Positions 35,176 to 45,957 are shown, counted from the first letter of the stretch. The stretch: 64,000 bases of DNA from Nocardioides sp. (GCA_020636915.1 JACJWV010000005.1:124001-188000), one strand, 5' to 3'. Notes: generated by a model not told the origin, from the sequence alone. Program-made: numbers and translations.

Positions 35176-35239
35176 CCTGGACTTCGTGGGTGTTGCAACG
35201 CCCATCAAGTCCAGGTTCCCCGGGCGGCCGGGAAACCTG
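35176..35239. repeat. Two palindromes sharing one arm
   Basis: 35176-35215 is a 40-bp near-perfect palindrome centred on GTTGCAAC. 35212-35223 and 35228-35239 form a second hairpin (CAGGTTCCCCGG / CCGGGAAACCTG, one mismatch, 4-base loop). CAGG at 35212-35215 belongs to both, so the complete stems are mutually exclusive. They lie between the acnA stop and the propeller gene. Confidence 0.75.
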
Positions 35240-35313
35240 CACCAGCCGGCCGGCCCCGGATGCGCCGAGCCGTCGCGAGCCCCGGGGGGCGCACGCCGGC
35301 TCGGCGGACGGGA

Positions 35314-38121
<2,808 letters not shown>

Positions 38122-38202
38122 AGCAGTCGTCTCCTGACTCGTCGTCCCGGTCTGATCGCTCTTGCTCGCGCCGCCCATCCTGCCGCCGCGCCGGAGCGCG
38201 GC

Positions 38203-38221
38203 AAAAGCAAGGCTGCCCTAA
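38203..38221. promoter_or_regulatory. Candidate DtxR/IdeR iron box upstream of acnA
   Basis: The 19-mer ending AAGGCTGCCCTAA matches the consensus TTAGGTTAGGCTAACCTAA at 12 of 19 positions, with the right half (AGGCT-x2-CCTAA) perfect. It lies 82 bases upstream of the GTG. Iron control of aconitase is known in other actinobacteria. Confidence 0.4.
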
Positions 38222-38250
38222 GACGTACCCAGGGCCGGGTGCGCGATATC

Positions 38251-38264
38251 TCTTGATATCAAGA
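38251..38264. promoter_or_regulatory. Perfect 14-bp palindrome TCTTGATATCAAGA
   Basis: An AT-rich perfect palindrome flanked by GATATC, 130 bases upstream of the acnA GTG, in the position of a promoter/operator. It is the kind of site bound by a MarR- or TetR-type dimer; the binding protein is unknown. Confidence 0.6.
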
Positions 38265-38300
38265 TACACGATGCCGAGAGGTTCTGGTCAGCCGCCTGGA

Positions 38301-38394
38301 GGTTCCGGCTGTCAGCAGCCAGAACCCACACGACACGCCGACGGCTCCCGGTGTGTCGCGCGGGGTTCGGCTGCCAGCAGCCGAACCCCGCGCG
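38301..38394. repeat. Paired GGTTCGGCTG hairpins; terminator of the methyltransferase gene
   Basis: 38301-38326 is a hairpin (GGTTCCGGCTG / CAGCCAGAACC, loop TCAG). 38357-38373 and 38378-38394 form a perfect 17-bp stem with loop CCAG. Between them CACGACACGCCG and CGGTGTGTCG face each other. The strong stem lies 29 bases after the minus-strand methyltransferase stop and probably terminates it, without a T-run. Confidence 0.75.
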
Positions 38395-38422
38395 CACCCG
38401 GAGCATCCCGGAGCATCCCGGC

Positions 38423-39610
38423 TCAGCGCGTGATCAGCGCGACGCACTCCACGTGGTGGGTCATGGGGAACATGTCGAAGGCCCGCAGCGAGCGGAGCCG
38501 GTAGCCGAACTTCTGGAAGGTCGCGACGTCGCGGGCGAGGGCGGCGGGGTCGCACGCCACGTAGGCGATGGCGCGCGGCTGCCGCTCGACGATCTGCTCC
38601 ACGACGAGGGCACGCGCGCCCTCCCGCGGCGGGTCCAGCACGACCAGGTCGGCCCGGGAGAACGCCGAGGGCAGCTGCGAGGCGAGGACGCGGTCGACCG
38701 CGCCGAGCTCGACGACGACGCCGGGTGAGCCGGCGAGGTTGGCACCGGCGTGGCCGGACGCCCGGCGGTCCGCCTCGACGGACAGCACGCGGCCGGAGGG
38801 GCCGACCGCGTCGGCGAGGAACTTCGCGAACAAACCGACCCCGGAGTAGAGGTCCAGCACCACGTCGCCGCGGCGCGGGGCGAGCAGGTCCAGGACCGCT
38901 TCGACCAGCGCCTGCGGGGCGCCGGGATGGACCTGCCAGAAGCCGTCGGCCTCGACCTCGAAGAGGTGGTCGCCGTAGCGGGGGGACACCACCCGCTCCC
39001 CCACGACCGTCGACAACGCGGCGCGGTGGCGGTCCAGGCTGGTCCCGGCCCGGGTCACGGCGCGGGCGTCCGTGCGGGTGATCAGGCAGTCGTCGACCGG
39101 GACGACCTCGCGCGAGCGGTGCTTGCGCAGCCCGTGCCGTCCGCGGGGGCCGACGGCCCACTGGATGCGGGTGCGCCAGCGCAGCCCCTCCTCGTCGCCG
39201 GGGACGGGCTCGACCTCGACGTGGATGTCGGTGGCGGCCAGCCGGGAGAGCTGCTCGCGGACGACCGCCGCCTTGAGCTCGCGCTGGCGCGGCAGCGCGA
39301 CGTGCTGGAAGTCGCAGCCGCCGCAGCGGTCGGGGCCGGCGTACGGGCACGGCGGGACGACCCGGTCCGCCGACGCCTCGAGGATCTCCACCGCGTCGCC
39401 GCGCCAGAACCGGTCGCCGTCGGTGCCCTCGGTGATCTCCACGACGACCCGCTCACCCGGGACCGCGTGCCGGACGAACACCACCCGCGACGTCTCCTCG
39501 AGGCGGACGATGCAGTGACCGCCATGGGCCACCGGGCCGACGACGGCCTCGAAGCGCTCGCCGACGCGGGAGCCTCCTCGTGCCTTTCGCGGTCGTGGTC
39601 GCCCCCTCAT
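38423..39610 (-). CDS. TrmA/RlmD-type SAM-dependent RNA (uracil-C5) methyltransferase
   Basis: 395 residues. An N-terminal TRAM RNA-binding domain (about 15-80) is followed by an iron-sulphur motif C88-x7-C96-x2-C99 (CPYAGPDRCGGCDFQHV) with a fourth Cys in DDCLI, then the methyltransferase domain: VLDLYSGVGLFAKFLADAVG (SAM site), LVVLDPPREGAR and the nucleophile region YVACDPAALARDV. It should methylate C5 of a uridine in rRNA or tRNA; which one is not predictable. Its ATG overlaps the APC permease stop by 4 bases. Confidence 0.92.
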   Translation of the reverse strand: MRGRPRPRKARGGSRVGERFEAVVGPVAHGGHCIVRLEETSRVVFVRHAVPGERVVVEITEGTDGDRFWRGDAVEILEASADRVVPPCPYAGPDRCGGCDFQHVALPRQRELKAAVVREQLSRLAATDIHVEVEPVPGDEEGLRWRTRIQWAVGPRGRHGLRKHRSREVVPVDDCLITRTDARAVTRAGTSLDRHRAALSTVVGERVVSPRYGDHLFEVEADGFWQVHPGAPQALVEAVLDLLAPRRGDVVLDLYSGVGLFAKFLADAVGPSGRVLSVEADRRASGHAGANLAGSPGVVVELGAVDRVLASQLPSAFSRADLVVLDPPREGARALVVEQIVERQPRAIAYVACDPAALARDVATFQKFGYRLRSLRAFDMFPMTHHVECVALITR

Positions 39611-41655
39611 CGGGGGATCTGCCGGTCCGAGCCGTCGCGGTTCGGCACGTTGCCGAGCCGGTACTCCGTGGGCCGGGTCCACGTCCCGAGCCGCTCCTCG
39701 CGCTCGCGGGCGAGCTCGGAGGAGCGCAGCTGGTAGGGCACGGAGGTCACCATCACGCCGGGCGCGAAGAGCAGCCGGCCCTTGAGCCGCAGCGCCGTCT
39801 GGTTGTGCAGCAGCTGCTCCCACCAGCGACCCACGACGTACTCCGGGATGTAGACGGCGACCACGCCGCGCGGGTTGGCCTTCCGGATCTCCATCGTGTA
39901 GTCGACGATCGGGCGCACGAGCTCGCGGTACGGCGAGTGCAGCACCTTGAGCGGCACGCCCAGGTTGCGGTCGTCCCACTCCTCCATCAACCGCTGCGTG
40001 GACTCGTTGTCGGTGGAGACGTAGACGCCCTCGAGGATGTTGGGGCGGGTCGCCTTGGCGAACGCCAGAGCCCGCAGCGTCGGCTTGTGGAGCCGGGAGA
40101 CGAGCACGATCGCGTGCACCCGGGTCGGGAGGACCTTGTCCTCCTCGTCGGCGGCCAGCTCGACGTTGACGTTGTCGTAGTGGCGCCGGATGCCCCGCAT
40201 GATGACGAAGAAGACGACCATCGCCAGGATCGTGATCCACGCACCGGCGAGGAACTTGGTGATGAGGACGACCACCAGGACGACGGCGGTGAAGGTCAGG
40301 CCCACCGCGTTGATGACGCGCGACCGCACCATCTTGCGCCGCGCGGCCGGGTCGGTCTCGGTGCGCAGGTGCCGCGTCCAGTGGCGGATCATGCCGAGCT
40401 GACTGAGGTTGAACGAGACGAACACGCCCACGATGTAGAGCTGGATCAGCCGGGTCGTCTCGGCGTTGAAGATCTGGATCAGCACGATCGCCATCACGGC
40501 GAGGAAGACGATGCCGTTGCTGTAGGCGAGCCGGTCGCCGCGCGACCCGAGCGCACGGGGCGCGTAGCCGTCCCGGGCCAGGATCGAGCCGAGCACCGGG
40601 AAGCCGTTGAACGCGGTGTTGGCCGCGAGCACCAGGATGATGCCGGTGACCGTCACCACGAAGTAGAAGCCGGCCGGGAACCCGTGGAAGATCGCCTCGG
40701 CCATCTGGGCGATCACGGCGTGCTGGTCGTAGTCGCTCGGCACCGGCTCGCCGTTGATCGTGAGCCGGTCGAGGTCGTTGGGGTCGACGTACTTCAAGCC
40801 CATCTTGTCGGCGAGGTTGATGATGCTGAGCATCATCGTGATCGCGATCGCGCCGAGCAGCAGGAGCGTCGTGGCCGCGTTGTCGCTCTTGGGCTTGCGG
40901 AAAGCCGGCACGCCGTTGGAGATCGCCTCCACGCCGGTGAGCGCGGCACAGCCCGAGGAGAATGCGCGGGCCAGCAGGAACGTGAGCGCGATCGACGTCA
41001 TCGCGTCGCCGTAGCCCGGCGCCGGCTCGATGTCGAACTGCGCGCTGGAGACCTCGGGCAGGGTTCCGGCCGCGAGCTCGGAGAGCCCGATCGCGCACAT
41101 GCCGAGGATCGCGACCATGAAGGCGTAGGTCGGGATCGCGAACAGCGTGCCGGACTCACGGATGCCGCGCAGATTCATCGCCATCAGCAGCAGGACCATG
41201 AGCGTCGCGAAGTTCGCCTCGTGACCGCTGAGCGGATCGATCGCCGAGGCGGCGTACTGCGCTCCCGACGAGATCGACACCGCGACCGTCAGCACGTAGT
41301 CGACCAGGAGCGCCGACGCCACGGTCTGGCCCGCCGTCGCCCCCAGGTTGACCGTCGCGACCTCGTAGTCGCCGCCGCCGCTGGGGTAGGCGTGCACGGT
41401 CTGGCGATAGGACGCGACGACCGCGGCCATCACCAGCGCGACGGCGATGCCGATCTTCCAGGACCAGACGTACGCCGACGCACCCGCCAGCGACAGCATG
41501 ATGAAGACCTCGTCGGGGGCGTACGCGACGGACGAGAGCGCGTCGCTGGCGAAGACCGGCAGCGCGATGCGCTTGGGCAGCAGCGTCTCCCCCAGCTGGG
41601 AGCTGCGGAGCTTGCGTCCCAGGAGGATCCGCTTCGATACGTCGCCGACGCCCAC
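39607..41655 (-). CDS. APC-superfamily permease, KimA/YdaO-like (putative K+ importer)
   Basis: 682 residues. About 12 spans (for example ALPVFASDALSSVAYAPDEV, TVAVSISSGAQYAASAI, TFLLARAFSSGCAALTGVEA) are followed by a ~200-residue soluble C-terminal domain (LPTRVHAIVLVSRLHKPTLR onward). The FASDALSSVAYA / GALTGVEAISNGVP pattern and soluble tail match the APC subgroup containing B. subtilis KimA, a c-di-AMP-controlled K+ importer. It is divergent from two TrkA/RCK genes, which supports a potassium role; that is inference. GTG start, 8 bases after TAGCCT. Confidence 0.85.
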   Translation of the reverse strand: MGVGDVSKRILLGRKLRSSQLGETLLPKRIALPVFASDALSSVAYAPDEVFIMLSLAGASAYVWSWKIGIAVALVMAAVVASYRQTVHAYPSGGGDYEVATVNLGATAGQTVASALLVDYVLTVAVSISSGAQYAASAIDPLSGHEANFATLMVLLLMAMNLRGIRESGTLFAIPTYAFMVAILGMCAIGLSELAAGTLPEVSSAQFDIEPAPGYGDAMTSIALTFLLARAFSSGCAALTGVEAISNGVPAFRKPKSDNAATTLLLLGAIAITMMLSIINLADKMGLKYVDPNDLDRLTINGEPVPSDYDQHAVIAQMAEAIFHGFPAGFYFVVTVTGIILVLAANTAFNGFPVLGSILARDGYAPRALGSRGDRLAYSNGIVFLAVMAIVLIQIFNAETTRLIQLYIVGVFVSFNLSQLGMIRHWTRHLRTETDPAARRKMVRSRVINAVGLTFTAVVLVVVLITKFLAGAWITILAMVVFFVIMRGIRRHYDNVNVELAADEEDKVLPTRVHAIVLVSRLHKPTLRALAFAKATRPNILEGVYVSTDNESTQRLMEEWDDRNLGVPLKVLHSPYRELVRPIVDYTMEIRKANPRGVVAVYIPEYVVGRWWEQLLHNQTALRLKGRLLFAPGVMVTSVPYQLRSSELAREREERLGTWTRPTEYRLGNVPNRDGSDRQIPR

Positions 41656-41663
41656 GACGGGAA

Positions 41664-41669
41664 AGGCTA
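41664..41669 (-). promoter_or_regulatory. -10 box of the APC permease (leaderless)
   Basis: TAGCCT on the minus strand, 8 bases before the GTG at 41655. Confidence 0.5.
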
Positions 41670-41723
41670 GACCTTGCGTTCGGTGCGTGGCGCATCCGCG
41701 CCGGACTGCGGGACCCGCTGTTG

Positions 41724-41729
41724 TAGCGT
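41724..41729 (+). promoter_or_regulatory. -10 box of the first trkA (leaderless)
   Basis: TAGCGT, 7 bases before the GTG at 41737. Confidence 0.6.
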
Positions 41730-41736
41730 CTCACCC

Positions 41737-42399
41737 GTGCACGTCGTGATCATGGGCTGCGGACGGGTCGGCTCGACGCTGGCGCGCAGCCTCGAGGACC
41801 GCAACCACACGGTGTCGATCATCGACGCCGACCCGGACGCGTTCCGCAGGCTGGGGCCCGGGTTCAACGGCGACAAGGTGACCGGCCAGGGGTTCGACCA
41901 GGAGGTCCTGGAGAAGGCCGGCGTCCGGCGTGCCGACGCGTTCGCGGCGGTCTCCAGCGGCGACAACTCCAACATCATCGCCGCCCGCGTGGCGCGCGAG
42001 ACGTTCGGCATCCAGCAGGTCGTCGCCCGCATCTACGACCCCGGCCGCGCCGAGGTGTACCAGCGCCTGGGCATCACGACCGTCGCGACGGTGAAGTGGA
42101 CCGCCGACCAGGTGCTGCGCCGCCTGCTCCCCGCCGGCGCCGAGCCCGACTTCCGCGACCCCTCCGGCACCATCCGCGTCGACAACCTCGCCGCGCCGAC
42201 CGCCTGGATCGGCCACCGCACCGTCGCCTTCCAGGAGCAGGCCGGGTGCCGGATCGCCTGGATCGACCGGCTCGGCGAGGGCATGCTGCCCACGCGGGAG
42301 AGCGTCATCCAGGAGGGCGACGTGCTGCACGTGGCGATGCGCGAGGAGAACGCCGCGCACGCCTACGAGGTCATCGACGCCGGACCGGACGAGAGCTGA
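41737..42399 (+). CDS. TrkA-family potassium uptake regulator (RCK), CeoB-like
   Basis: 220 residues. An N-terminal RCK Rossmann domain with HVVIMGCGRVGSTLARSLED (NAD/nucleotide site) and VSIIDADPDAF, then a TrkA-C domain (FQEQAGCRIAWIDRLGEGML, IQEGDVLHVAM). It gates or controls K+ transport in response to nucleotides. A second TrkA gene follows after 7 bases. No TrkH/KtrB membrane subunit is present nearby, so the divergent APC permease is the obvious partner. Confidence 0.92.
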   Translation: MHVVIMGCGRVGSTLARSLEDRNHTVSIIDADPDAFRRLGPGFNGDKVTGQGFDQEVLEKAGVRRADAFAAVSSGDNSNIIAARVARETFGIQQVVARIYDPGRAEVYQRLGITTVATVKWTADQVLRRLLPAGAEPDFRDPSGTIRVDNLAAPTAWIGHRTVAFQEQAGCRIAWIDRLGEGMLPTRESVIQEGDVLHVAMREENAAHAYEVIDAGPDES

Positions 42400-42406
42400 G
42401 GCCTGC

Positions 42407-43075
42407 ATGCGAGTCGCGATCGCCGGTGCCGGCGCGGTGGGACGCTCCATTGCGCGCGAGCTGATCCAGAACGGCCACGAGGTCCTGCTCATCGACCGGA
42501 GCCCGAGCGCCATCAAGCCCGAGCGGGTCCCCGACGCCGAGTGGCTGCTCGCCGACTCCTGCGAGCTCTCCTCGCTCGAGGAGGCGCGCCTGGACCACTG
42601 CGACGTCGTCATCGCCGCGACCGGCGACGACAAGGTCAACCTGGTCACCTCGCTGCTGGCCAAGACCGAGTTCGGGGTGCCGCGCACCGTCGGCCGGGTC
42701 AACCACCCCAACAACGAGTGGCTGTTCACCGAGGCCTGGGGCGTCGACGTCAACGTCTCGACCCCGCGGATCATGTCCGCGCTGGTGGAGGAGGCCGTCG
42801 CCGTGGGCGACCTGGTCCGGCTGTTCACCTTCCGCCAGGGCAACGCCAACCTGGTCGAGATGACGCTGCCCGCGGACTCGCCGTACGTCGGCAAGCCGAC
42901 GGGGCTGGTGCCGTTCCCCGAGAACTGCGCGCTGGTGACGATCCTGCGCGACGGCCAGGTCTACGTGCCCGACCCCGAGCAGCCCATCGAGGCCGGCGAC
43001 GAGCTGCTGTTCGTCGCCCCCTCGGACGTGGAGGAGGACCTCGAGCGGCTCCTCGCCCCGTCCGCGCACAGTTGA
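42407..43075 (+). CDS. TrkA-family potassium uptake regulator (RCK), CeoC-like
   Basis: 222 residues. RCK-N motif MRVAIAGAGAVGRSIARELI with VLLIDRSPSA, then DDKVNLVTSLLAKTEFGVPR, and a TrkA-C domain (TGLVPFPENCALVTILRDGQ; IEAGDELLFVAP). Paired with the upstream TrkA as in mycobacterial ceoBC. The stop codon is the first part of the tandem-repeat array that follows. Confidence 0.92.
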   Translation: MRVAIAGAGAVGRSIARELIQNGHEVLLIDRSPSAIKPERVPDAEWLLADSCELSSLEEARLDHCDVVIAATGDDKVNLVTSLLAKTEFGVPRTVGRVNHPNNEWLFTEAWGVDVNVSTPRIMSALVEEAVAVGDLVRLFTFRQGNANLVEMTLPADSPYVGKPTGLVPFPENCALVTILRDGQVYVPDPEQPIEAGDELLFVAPSDVEEDLERLLAPSAHS

Positions 43076-43180
43076 GTCGAGAGTTCCGGCGCTCGAGTCG
43101 AGAGTTCCGGCGCTCGAGTCGAGAGTTCCGGCCATGGGACCGGTCAGAAGTCTCGACTCGACCGACAGAAGTCTCGACTC
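43074..43180. repeat. 21-bp tandem repeats with inverted copies, stop codon to stop codon
   Basis: GAGTCGAGAGTTCCGGCGCTC occurs at 43074-43094 and 43095-43115, truncated at 43116-43133. Then AGAAGTCTCGACTC occurs at 43146-43159 and 43167-43180, inverted relative to GAGTCGAGA. The array begins inside the trkA stop and ends inside the stop of the convergent DUF3159 gene. It can fold into several alternative hairpins. Confidence 0.9.
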
Positions 43181-43883
43181 AACCCTCGACGGCGGTGACC
43201 GGTGTTCGGTTGCGGGTCAGCACCCAGGCCATCGCGGCGAGGGCGGCCAGCTGCAGCGGCCAGCCCATCGCGATCTTGAGGACGCCGAGCAGCGCGACGG
43301 CGCGGTCGGGGTCCATCGTGCCGGCCCGGCCGGCGAACCAGATGGGTGCCTGGACGACGACCCGCAGCAGGCAGGGTACGGCGAGCAGCCAGGTCAGCAG
43401 CGAGCAGAGCCGGACGATCTGCCGGTCCCGGTGCCAGGCCGTCGGGTCGCCGGTGACACTGCCGACCATGAACCCCACCAGCGGCCAGCCCACCAGGCAG
43501 GTCAACGACAGGACCACGGTGTAGCCGGCGTTGTAGATGATGCCCGGCAGGAAGTAGGCCAGCGCCTGGTCGTCGGCGCTGCCGCCCTGCCGGGCGGAGA
43601 TGGTCACGAACAGCCAGCCGATCCCGATGCCGAAGAGCGCGTTGAGGCAGAACTGCACGGTGGACCGCTGCACGACCCGGGCGACCAGCAGCACGACGGC
43701 GACCGTGACGCTCGCGACGAGCGCGTAGCGCAGCTCCTTGGTGGTGAGCCAGACGACCGTGAAGATCAGCGTCGGCACGGCCGCCTCGACCATGCCGCGC
43801 CGGCCGCCGAGGGCTCGCGAGATCTGGGCCCGGACGACCGCCTCGACGGTGTCGACGGTGGGGGTCAGGTGCTCCTCGGTCAC
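43179..43883 (-). CDS. DUF3159 membrane protein
   Basis: 234 residues. Six spans (AAVPTLIFTVVWLTT, ALVASVTVAVVLLVARVVQR, NALFGIGIGWLFVTI, GYTVVLSLTCLVGWPLVGFM, CSLLTWLLAVPCLLRVVVQ, LQLAALAAMAWVLTRN) with the conserved DUF3159 residues GRRGMVEAAVPT, QRSTVQFCLNA and AWHRDRQIVRLC. Function unknown; the family is always close to dut and OB-fold genes in actinobacteria. GTG overlaps the OB-fold gene's stop by 4 bases. Confidence 0.9.
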   Translation of the reverse strand: MTEEHLTPTVDTVEAVVRAQISRALGGRRGMVEAAVPTLIFTVVWLTTKELRYALVASVTVAVVLLVARVVQRSTVQFCLNALFGIGIGWLFVTISARQGGSADDQALAYFLPGIIYNAGYTVVLSLTCLVGWPLVGFMVGSVTGDPTAWHRDRQIVRLCSLLTWLLAVPCLLRVVVQAPIWFAGRAGTMDPDRAVALLGVLKIAMGWPLQLAALAAMAWVLTRNRTPVTAVEG

Positions 43884-44245
43884 GGCATGAGCTCGTAGCG
43901 CGGGTTGTAGATGATGCGCTGGCCGTCGTGGCGGCCGATCCGGCCCTGCACCTCGACCGAGCGGCCGGGGGTGACCCCGGCGATGGTGCGGCGGCCGAGC
44001 CAGATGACGGTGAGAGAGCCGGTGCCGTCGTACAGCTCGGCCTCGAGCGCCGGCACCCCGCCGCGGGGGCGCAGCGTCACGGTGCGCAGCGTGCCGCGCA
44101 GCCGGACACGCTGGCGGTCGGGCGCGTCGGCGATCCGGTCGTGGGTCTCGTCGGGGGCGTAGGCGCGGCGCATGTCGCGGGCGTGCTGGTCGTGGGTGCT
44201 CGCCCACCGGCTGATGCTGCGCCGCAGCCGGCTCTTCTCCGCCAT
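43880..44245 (-). CDS. OB-fold nucleic-acid-binding domain protein
   Basis: 121 residues. A basic N-terminus (SRLRRSISRWASTHDQHARD) and an OB-fold (VRLRGTLRTVTLRPRGGVPA, LEAELYDGTGSLTVIWLGRR, GRSVEVQGRIGRHDGQRIIY). The W-L-G-R-R and G-R-I strands resemble RecG/tRNA-synthetase-type OB folds. Conserved in the dut neighbourhood of actinobacteria; role unknown. Confidence 0.88.
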   Translation of the reverse strand: MAEKSRLRRSISRWASTHDQHARDMRRAYAPDETHDRIADAPDRQRVRLRGTLRTVTLRPRGGVPALEAELYDGTGSLTVIWLGRRTIAGVTPGRSVEVQGRIGRHDGQRIIYNPRYELMP

Positions 44246-44255
44246 GGTCCGCGCC

Positions 44256-44906
44256 CTAGGACGAGCGCTCGATCGTGACGCCGTCGCGCGGAAGGGTCAG
44301 CGCCAGCTCGGCGCCGACCGGCATCGGCTGGCTGCCGCGACGCACGGCGACCTGCTCGATCATGTCCTCCCACGGCCCCGCCAGCTCGGGCTCGAGCGCG
44401 GGCCGACCGAGCAGGGTCGCGCGGAGCATCCACCGCGGCCCGTTGATGCCGATGATGCGCGAGGGCTGGGTGCCGGTCCGCCCGTCCGGCATCTGCACGG
44501 TGATCTGACAGGCGAGCTCGGTGCCGAACCGACCCTCGCGCTCGCCGGCGGTACCCCCGCGCTGGGCGAAGTCGGCGGCGATCTTGGGCCGCACCTCACT
44601 CCACAGGTCACCGCCGCGGGGCGCGGCGAACGCGCGCAGCTCCAGGGCCCCGTCCTGGCCTGCGATGAGGACGGCCAGGACGTCCTCGCTGCGCTCGTCG
44701 ACCTGGAGCCGGACCTCGGTGTCGGCCGAGGGAGCGATGAGCAGCGAGCCGAGGTCCATCCGACGCGTCTGGTCGTCCTCCGGCAGGTCGTCGACGTCCC
44801 AGGGACCCGTCGTGCCCTGGTCGCCCTCAGGGGCGGTGGTCTCCGCAACCTCCTCGGTGACGTCGGTGGCCGGGTCGGCCTCGGCGGACTTGCGACGGAA
44901 CTTCAC
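44256..44906 (-). CDS. DUF3710 protein
   Basis: 216 residues. An acidic, flexible N-terminus (about 45 residues) precedes the DUF3710 domain (RRMDLGSLLIAPSADTEVRL, GALELRAFAAPRGGDLW, IIGINGPRWMLRATLLG, GPWEDMIEQVAVRRGSQPMP). Cytoplasmic, function unknown, conserved next to dut. The GTG overlaps the dut stop by 4 bases. Confidence 0.92.
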   Translation of the reverse strand: MKFRRKSAEADPATDVTEEVAETTAPEGDQGTTGPWDVDDLPEDDQTRRMDLGSLLIAPSADTEVRLQVDERSEDVLAVLIAGQDGALELRAFAAPRGGDLWSEVRPKIAADFAQRGGTAGEREGRFGTELACQITVQMPDGRTGTQPSRIIGINGPRWMLRATLLGRPALEPELAGPWEDMIEQVAVRRGSQPMPVGAELALTLPRDGVTIERSS

Positions 44907-45430
44907 GACAGCTGCTCCTCGATCGGGACGGACGGGCGGCCGAAGCCCCCGGTAGAACCGTAGCCCCCGGCGCCACGGACCGAGCCGGGTAGTTCCCCGA
45001 CCTCGGTGAACACCGCCCGCTCGACGCGCTGGATCACCAGCTGGGCGATCCGGTCGCCGCGCCGCAGCTCGATCGGCTCCCGGGGGTCGTGGTTGATCAG
45101 CATCACCTTGATCTCGCCGCGGTAGCCCGCGTCGACGGTGCCCGGCGTGTTCACGATCGACAACCCGTGCCGCGCGGCCAGGCCCGAGCGCGGGTGCACG
45201 AGCGCGACGAAACCCACGGGCAGGGCGATCGCGATGCCGGTCGGCACCAGCGCCCGCTCCCCCGGCGCCAGGGTCACGTCGACCGTCGTCAGCAGGTCCG
45301 CTCCGGCGTCGCCCGGGTGCGAGTACGCCGGCAGCGGCAGCTCCGGGTCGAGGCGGGCGACGAGCACCTCCAGGCCGGCGGGGAGGCCGGCGGAGAGGTC
45401 GGCGGGGACGTCGGCAGGCAGGTCGGGCAC
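44903..45430 (-). CDS. dut: dUTP diphosphatase
   Basis: About 175 residues. Hydrolyses dUTP to dUMP, keeping uracil out of DNA and feeding dTMP synthesis. All five trimeric dUTPase motifs are present: GDAGADLL, PRSGLAARHG, GTVDAGYRGEIKV, RGDRIAQLVI and GSTGGFGR. The GTG at 45430 is preferred because the preceding codons are non-conserved; the N-terminal ~17 residues are still a short Pro/Asp/Ala-rich extension. Confidence 0.95.
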   Translation of the reverse strand: MPDLPADVPADLSAGLPAGLEVLVARLDPELPLPAYSHPGDAGADLLTTVDVTLAPGERALVPTGIAIALPVGFVALVHPRSGLAARHGLSIVNTPGTVDAGYRGEIKVMLINHDPREPIELRRGDRIAQLVIQRVERAVFTEVGELPGSVRGAGGYGSTGGFGRPSVPIEEQLS

Positions 45431-45495
45431 GTGGCCGGACCCTACCGGCAGGCCCGGCACCGGCCAACGTCGCGGCGGGTGACAAGATGCCGCCC

Positions 45496-45957
45496 GTGAC
45501 CGTGACCCCTGTCTACGCCGAGCGGCTCGGCGTGCCGCTGCGGTGGTGGGCGCAGGGGGTGATGCTGGTCGCCGTCGTGTGGCTGGCGACCGTGGTCGCG
45601 GTCCCCGCCCCGGCCGCGTGGGTCGTGACCGCGATCGCGCTGGCCGTCACCGTGTTCCTGCTCGTGGCCATCGGCTCGCCCCGCGTGGTCGTCGCGGACG
45701 GCACGTTCCGCGCCGGCCGCGCCCACATCGGCGCCGAGCACCTCGGACCGGCGGTCGCGCTCGACGCCGAGCAGACGCACCGGACCGCGGGCGTCGACGC
45801 CGACGCGCGGGCCTACCTGCTGCTGCGGCCCTACCTCAAGCGCGCGGTGAAGGTCGAGATCACCGACCCGGCCGACCCGGCGCCGTACTGGCTGGTGTGC
45901 ACGCGGCACCCCGAGGAGCTGGTCCGGGCGCTGACCGCGCTCACCACCACGCGCTGA
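45496..45957 (+). CDS. DUF3093 membrane protein
   Basis: 153 residues from the GTG at 45496, with CAAGAT 7 bases upstream; an ATG three codons earlier is an alternative. Two spans near the N-terminus (GVMLVAVVWLATVVAVPAPA and TAIALAVTVFLLVAIGSPRV), then the DUF3093 domain (VVADGTFRAGRAHIGAEHLG, LDAEQTHRTAG, DPAPYWLVCTRHPEELVRAL). Function unknown; normally divergent from dut in actinobacteria, as here. Confidence 0.9.
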   Translation: MTVTPVYAERLGVPLRWWAQGVMLVAVVWLATVVAVPAPAAWVVTAIALAVTVFLLVAIGSPRVVVADGTFRAGRAHIGAEHLGPAVALDAEQTHRTAGVDADARAYLLLRPYLKRAVKVEITDPADPAPYWLVCTRHPEELVRALTALTTTR

